Below, piece after piece: positions 58,912-64,000 of a stretch of DNA of 64,000 nucleotides. The position numbers and the translations under genes are program-made. The stretch's first letter is position 1; the number at the start of each line of letters is the position of its first letter. A model generated the notes under the pieces. It saw nothing but the letters and a program-made list of their open reading frames with translations, did not search any database and had not been told where the DNA came from. Source of the DNA: Diphasiastrum complanatum (lineage: Eukaryota; Streptophyta; Lycopodiopsida; Lycopodiales; Lycopodiaceae); assembly GCA_029204225.1 (NCBI GenBank), contig CM055096.1:4434014-4498013 (forward strand), read 5' to 3'.

Positions 58912-59166
58912 TTGAAAGCATGGTGGAATCATTTCATTTACATTCTATTTGATTCTTCATGTTCTAGTCACATTTTTACATGTAAAATTGATGTAAGAAA
59001 TAGTGAAGCATCCCAAGTGGACACTATTCTCTATATCAATTATGGTTCTTTCTATTTTGAGCATTACATGATCATTGAAAGGAGATCTATTCTTAGGAAG
59101 AAGATCATTCTTATGGTGGATCAAAGTTCTATTGGCAAAAACTATGCTAGGAGCATTGGAAGCTAG
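58912..59166 (+). other. Foreign segment in place of reverse transcriptase
   Basis: Between the end of the integrase linker (58900) and the start of RNase H (about 59180), where about 750-900 bp of reverse-transcriptase coding should lie, there are only about 270 bp. They contain an 84-codon open frame (KIDVRNSEASQVDTILYIN) with no similarity to reverse transcriptase that I can recognise but clear similarity to 44865-45086. It may be a captured fragment or an insertion that accompanied the deletion. Confidence 0.65.
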
Positions 59167-59177
59167 GAAAGCGAGTT

Positions 59178-59726
59178 TTGAGGTACATCATTGGAACTCG
59201 AGATTTTGGCATATTGTATGAGGGATCATCACCTAATCTTTTTGGATTTTCAGATTCGGACTATGCTGGAGATGTAATGGATAGGAAATCCATTAGTTCT
59301 TATTGTATTTTCATAGGTGATGGAGCTATATCATGGATGTCAAAGAAACAAGCCACTATCTCATTGTCATCTAGTGAGGCCGAATACAAAGCTCTTACAC
59401 ATTGCACAAAGGAGATGGTATGGATCAAGAGGATGATCAAGGATCTTCACTTGCTGGATTTTTTAGAGAGATCATTCATCTTTTGTGACAATCAATCAGC
59501 CCAAAGAATGGCATCCAATCCTATCTTAGGAGCAAGCATATTGAGATACAATATCATTTTGTGAGGGAGCGAGTCATTGCAAAGGAGGTGGAGCTTCAAC
59601 ATGTGTCTTCAAGGGAATGTGTAGCTGATATCTTCACCAAAGCATTGGGAAAAGACTTGTTCATGAAGCATAGGACTTCACTTGGAGTATTATCAAAGTC
59701 TATGCTAAAACTAGTTGAAGAGGGAG
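59178..59726 (+). pseudogene. Copia RNase H and polypurine tract
   Basis: The RNase H region has RYIIGTRDFGILYEG, GFSDSDYAGDVMDRKSISSY, ISLSSSEAEYKALTHC, FCDNQSAQRMA and, after a frameshift near 59545, ADIFTKALGKDLF. The acidic residues of the active site are visible (D of SDSDYAGD, E of SSEAEY, D of CDNQSA). A polypurine tract (gaagagggag) at 59717-59726 precedes the 3' LTR. Confidence 0.92.
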
Positions 59727-60371
59727 TGTAAAAGATTCAACTAGTTTTATGACATTTTGCAATATTTCCATATTTGGCATATTGAGGCCAAAACTTGTTT
59801 TAGACTTAGAGGTTGACTTTTCAAAGTTCATTAGTCTAAATTTCATTTGAATAAACACTTTTTTGAAAGTGTGGAAAAGATAGAATGCGAGTTTGAGTAG
59901 ATTCAATTTGAATAAGTTGGGTACATTGAATCTAGACCCAAAATTGGTAGGGTTAGCATTTTGGTGGGAAAGCCAAGTGGCCAAATAGGGTTTGGACCTG
60001 TTATAAAAGGATGTAACTCGTGGAGAGAGTCATCTTCTCTCTTCTCTATCTCATTTCATGCTTATACATGGTTCTCTTGGGTTCTACTATCCATTGGTGC
60101 ACTATCTTGGTGATTGCTTGCAATTCTATGTGTAGAATGATCTATATTTGTTATTTTTGGATCCACACGTGTGAAATACAGTAGCTTGCTGGTTTTGTAC
60201 GGACAACAACAGTACATAATCATTTCATTCAAGTTTGATCAAGTTCTATTAGTGTTTGCATCTCAATCGTGTGTAGATGCTGATTTTTTCTACATTGGTG
60301 AAATTGGTAGTGTTTTTCTAACCAAAGATCATTCAAGTAGATTGAATCTTAAGAATCTGAAATCTTTTACA
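59727..60371 (+). repeat. 3' LTR of the nested copia
   Basis: This begins TGTAAAAGATTC and ends TTTTACA. It differs from the 5' LTR by about 18 substitutions or small indels over 645 bp. Confidence 0.95.
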
Positions 60372-60376
60372 TTCTA
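60372..60376 (+). other. Target-site duplication TTCTA, right
   Basis: Exact repeat of 55309-55313. The gypsy reading frame resumes correctly if one copy of the duplication and the copia element are disregarded. Confidence 0.95.
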
Positions 60377-61663
60377 TATTGAAGCAGTACCTGAGTGGGC
60401 GGCAGATATTGTTGAGTACCTGATGCTAGGACAATCGAATGACTCTTTGACAAAAGTATAGAAAAGACAATTGATTCATAAGGCTCAACCTTATCAATTA
60501 ATTGCAGGACAATTGTATCGTCGTGGATCAGATCATATTTTACGAAGATGTGTTTTACCGCATGAAGTACCATATCTAATCATGTTTTCACATGATGGCA
60601 TGGGTGGAGGACACTTCTCTACAAATATTACTGTTCGCAAACTTTTGCAATCCGGTTGTTGGTGGCCTACGCTTCATAAGGACACGGAAAATTTTATTCA
60701 GACATGTGATGTCTGCCAGTGAGCACGATGGCCTACTCGATAGAATTATGAACCCTTACATCCGGTTTTATCGCAAGCACCGTTTGAAAAATTGGGACTA
60801 GATTATGTTGGTCCTATTCATCCCGCTGCTCAAGGATCTCCGGCCCGATACATTATCGTCGCAACTGATTATATGACCAAGTGGGCTGAAGCCAAACCTA
60901 TCAAAGTAGCTGATGCGAAATCTACAGTTAAGTTTCTATATGAAAATATTATAGTCAGATTTGGATGTCCGATCGAAATTGTCAGTGATCGGGGTACACA
61001 CTTTGTTAATTAAACAATAAAGTGTTTATTGGAAGATTGTTTTGTTATACACAGATTTAGTACTCCCTCTTATCCCAGAGGGAATGGCCAAGATGAATCT
61101 TCCAATAAGATTCTCTGTACCATTATGACAAAGACAGTTGAAGAGAGTCAGTCTGATTGGGAACATAAACTATATGCAGCATTATGGGCATTTAGAACCG
61201 CTTACAAAAACAGTACAAATCAAACACCTTTTCAACTGGTTTATGGTCAAGATGTTGTTATGTCAATTGAATTTTTAATCTCATCTTTACGCATAGCAGC
61301 AACGGAACGATTAAATGATGATCAGTCTTTACAACTTTGCCACGATGCGTTGCACAAATTATGTGAAACCCGATTGATGGCAGTTCATGCCTTAGCAGCA
61401 GAGAAAGCCCGCCGCAAGGCATGGCACGATCAGCGATTGCATAAGAAAGATCTGAAAGCAGGAGATCTTGCATTGATGTACAAAACCAAGCTAATCAAGG
61501 GTAAGTTGAAGTTTACTGGGAAGGCCCGTATAAAGTGAAGGAAATCATGAACTATGGCGCAGTAATTCTTGAGCACTTGGATGGGAAACGATTTGATACT
61601 CCGGTAAATAGCAGCCGATTATGCAAGTTTCGACAGCCTCCTCCGCCAGTTCAGCAAGCCTGA
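60377..61663 (+). pseudogene. Ty3/gypsy pol, right part (integrase)
   Basis: This continues the element interrupted at 55313. Contents: the zinc-binding region (HDGMGGGHFS, then CWWPTLHKDTENFIQTCDVC); the catalytic core with LDYVGPIHP, IVSDRGTHFVN and NGQDESSNKILC (the D-D-E residues are all present); a long C-terminal part (TPFQLVYGQDVVMSIEF); and, after a frameshift near 61515, a GPYKVKEI-type end stopping at 61661-61663. Stops occur at about 60460, 60721 (TGA for a CGA Arg codon) and 61012. Pol is inactive, but the catalytic residues are preserved. Confidence 0.93.
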
Positions 61664-62418
61664 TCTCAATATATTTTTTCATTTTATTTGTTTTCAATTT
61701 TTTGTTTTTAGTATTTAATTATCTGACTTTTTTTTTTGGAAAAAGACAGTTGAAAAAAAAAAAAAAAAAAAAGAAGAAAGAAGGAAAAAATAAGGAAAGA
61801 ATGATGAGCAAAAGTCAGGAAGTCATCAGCATAAGGAAACGGAAGCACAATATTTTTATGGAAAATGATTTAGAAAATCACTATTTTGGGCCGATTTGGC
61901 CAATACAGTATCAGAAACCTTCGCTGAGCTCTCAGACCATACATCCACCCTTGATTTATCTAAATTGACGTGGGCGAAGGTTTCTGACAAGAGAAAATTC
62001 AATTTTTGAGTCAGGCGAATGTTCAGTGATATGCCATTTTGGGAACCTTCGCCGAGCATCATAACGTCATTATGAACCTTCGTCGACCTGCTAGATGATC
62101 TTAAAATGTCAAAATTAGGTTGTCCATAGGTTCATATTGTGGAAAAAAGCATTTATGATAGTACCTGGGCGAAGGACCCTCCTGGGCGAAGGTTCATCCT
62201 TTTTCAGCCCTGGAAAACGTTCACCTGATAGATTCAGATCCCTAGAAACCTTCGCCGAGATTTTTATAACCTATTTTTACAGTACTGTACATGTCTGCAA
62301 ATTTTTGTTTAGAACTGATCAGCCCAACTACTATTCAGTGTAATGGACCCACCAAATTCACCTATAAGTTGGCTAAATTCGATTCGATAGAGATCCTCTA
62401 CTCCATTTCCTTTTTTTT
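61664..62418. other. Non-coding spacer between gypsy pol and the antisense ORF
   Basis: About 755 bp include a poly(A)-like run (61752-61772) and, at 61970-62260, at least seven copies of the word ggcgaagg/ccttcgcc in both orientations. No coding motif is present. Confidence 0.6.
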
Positions 62419-63863
62419 TTAATCCAGCATAGACTGGACCACTTGCACAAGGCTTGAAACTAACCCAAGAGCATCGCCAGAATCGCCAGTCATGGAGGTA
62501 GCAGCAGTAGGAGACCCTGATGGTACTGTCCGTGGTAGGCGTGGAATAGGTGCCAAAGTCTCTTCTTCTTCAGAAATATCCTCGTCTTCAAACCCTTCAG
62601 GCACCGTGGCGTCGAACTGCTATGGTGACTTGACAGTTGTGTCGACCCGAAGTGTGGCTGGGCTACCTTGTGTGGGTGGTTGCTGACTGGCATCTTTGAC
62701 ACCAACAGTAGCTTCATGGATATGCACGAATCCTCTTCCAGGGGATTGGGGTTCAAAGGGTGCTGGGCTCTGAGGCATTTCAAAGATTTCGGTGGCCCAA
62801 GGGGGTTGAAATCATCGAACATATCCATGAAGAACTGTGTGTTGGGTGAGGTTGCTTTGGTGTGTGGGGTTGAGGCGGCCTGGGCAGTTGTGATGAGAAT
62901 GGTAGGCCCAATGGTCACAGACTATCCTTGTATGGGAGCAGAGGTGAGGGAAACATCAGAGACGAGGGGAATGGGAAGTTCAGTGCAGCAGTAGGGGGTG
63001 GAAGCGCAGCTGATGAGGTATGCCTAGTACGACGTAGTAACACGGAAGGTGAGTCAGGGATTACGATCTCGCTGCGTGGACGACGACGACTATGAGAGCT
63101 TGAGGCCTGGTGAGATGACTCGGCTGGTGCTTCTTCGTAAACCAAAAGCACAAAATCTAGGTGGAAGCCATGGATTTTGTTTTCTAAGTGAAAAGCGGCT
63201 AAGAGGGACAATAGAGAGCCAGCGGCGAACTGCTGCTTTGTATTAGCCTTAATAGCTCGCTTTAGCTCACCGGAAACAGTCTTGAACTAATTATATGGTT
63301 CAAGAGAGGCTTTGGCCAACTTGATGTGGGACTCCACTATCATGTGAAGGATTTGAGATGTGATGCGGTCTTTCCTGAGGTTTCCAACCATCAGGAAATG
63401 ATTCAACAATTGGGCAACGGCGTGGATGGAAGGCTCAGTGATGGCTTCCAGAAGGTAACCATCATTAGTCCAATTTAGATCGTTGGTGAGGTCAATGTAT
63501 GGCTTGATGGCCTGTTTGGCGTGCTTGTGATTGGGTGAGGTGTGCGTACCGGATGAGATTCCTATGCTGCAAGTGCGGCCTCAGTGACGCGCACCTTGTG
63601 TGTGGCTCCTTGGAAGGTGATGTAAAACTTGGATTTCTCTTCCTTCCATGTACTAAAGCAAGAGTGATGAAATCCATATTGATGCGTCCCAAAAAGGCTC
63701 TCTCATGAATACCCATTGCAGTAAGTAGAGGCTCCGCAAGGGTCATCCACTGAGTGACCATGCTTGTGCTAGGAAGGATCATGATGTCCGTTGCAGATGG
63801 GACATCACGATGGATAGTATAGCGCGGAGACTGGGAAGTATCGGTAGAAGACATGATGATCAT
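62419..63863 (-). pseudogene. Antisense accessory ORF of the gypsy element (degenerate)
   Basis: Read on the minus strand from ATG 63863 (or 63854) this is a coding region of about 480 codons broken by at least three frameshifts and one stop. The N-terminal half looks globular (MVTQWMTLAEPLLTAMGI, INMDFITLALVHG, YITFQGATHKVRVTEAALAA, LLNHFLMVGNLRKDRITSQI, IVESHIKLAKASLEPYN). The C-terminal half is Ser/Pro-rich, with SHSRRRPRSEIVIPDSP and a final acidic part (EGFEDEDISEEEETLAPI) ending at 62419. I do not know its biochemical role. Its position after gypsy pol in opposite orientation is the arrangement described for additional ORFs in the Tat lineage of plant gypsy elements (for example Grande). 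A host gene fragment is less likely. Confidence 0.55.
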
Positions 63864-64000
63864 AAAGGAATTATAATCGCGTGAGAATGTATCAGAAGGC
63901 AATGCAGAAAATTTGGAAGGCTTTGATCGCAAGAAAAATTTGCAAGAGCTTCGCTAGCACAAGGATCTGAAAACACTCTGATCAACCAAAAAATTGTCCA

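Larger units (their letters stand above)
55314..60371 (+). mobile_element. Ty1/copia element with two LTRs, lacking reverse transcriptase
   Basis: This 5.06-kb element is bounded by LTRs of 650 and 645 bp (about 97% identical), a perfect primer-binding site, a polypurine tract and a 5-bp target-site duplication, and is inserted within gypsy pol. Gag, protease and integrase lie in one frame broken by two stop codons. Reverse transcriptase is absent, RNase H is present. Its structure is complete enough to have transposed using proteins supplied by a relative. Confidence 0.95.

Overview
This is nuclear DNA of a land plant with a large, retrotransposon-rich genome. The evidence is a plant-type leucine-rich-repeat receptor kinase, a six-exon RING-H2 gene with GT-AG introns, TATA-type promoters, many long (GA)n microsatellites, and Ty1/copia and Ty3/gypsy remnants in both orientations over well over half the window. 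The sequence does not decide between fern, gymnosperm, lycophyte and angiosperm. Nothing bacterial or organellar is visible, and there is no CRISPR array and no convincing tRNA or rRNA gene.

Layout. 1-4509: a copia integrase remnant, then an LTR element with no recognisable polymerase genes. 4510-8811: a 186-bp inverted repeat enclosing unclassified sequence and the 3' end of a minus-strand copia. 8812-12321: no gene recognised; a possible tRNA-derived SINE head and degenerate repeats. 12322-15774: a decayed gypsy element followed by a possible accessory ORF. 15775-20260: a minus-strand copia leader, then a plus-strand copia that breaks off within reverse transcriptase. 22021-26900: the main intact gene, an intronless EMS1-type LRR receptor kinase. 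27376-28160: a probable fold-back DNA element. 31500-32800: a minus-strand ORF resembling LINE ORF1 with a microsatellite-like 3' tail. 34652-43953: a minus-strand copia, a gypsy LTR with internal sequence on both sides, a second minus-strand copia and a 0.5-kb duplicated block. 43954-47000: mostly unclassified, with short tandem repeats. 47221-49917: the RING-H2 gene, which I reconstructed from splice sites. 51344-64000: copia fragments, then a gypsy element interrupted at a perfect 5-bp target-site duplication by a 5.06-kb copia with two well-matched LTRs, then a probable antisense accessory ORF of the gypsy element.

How the parts relate. Only two loci look like functional host genes: the EMS1-like receptor kinase (plasma membrane, peptide-hormone signalling) and the RING-H2 protein (probable E3 ubiquitin ligase). 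They are 21 kb apart and nothing here links them functionally. The rest is a layered record of retroelement insertion, deletion and rearrangement. The youngest clearly dated event is the copia at 55314-60371. It has about 97% LTR identity but no reverse transcriptase. In that gap it carries a segment related to one found elsewhere in the window (44865-45086), so it probably moved using enzymes supplied by another element.
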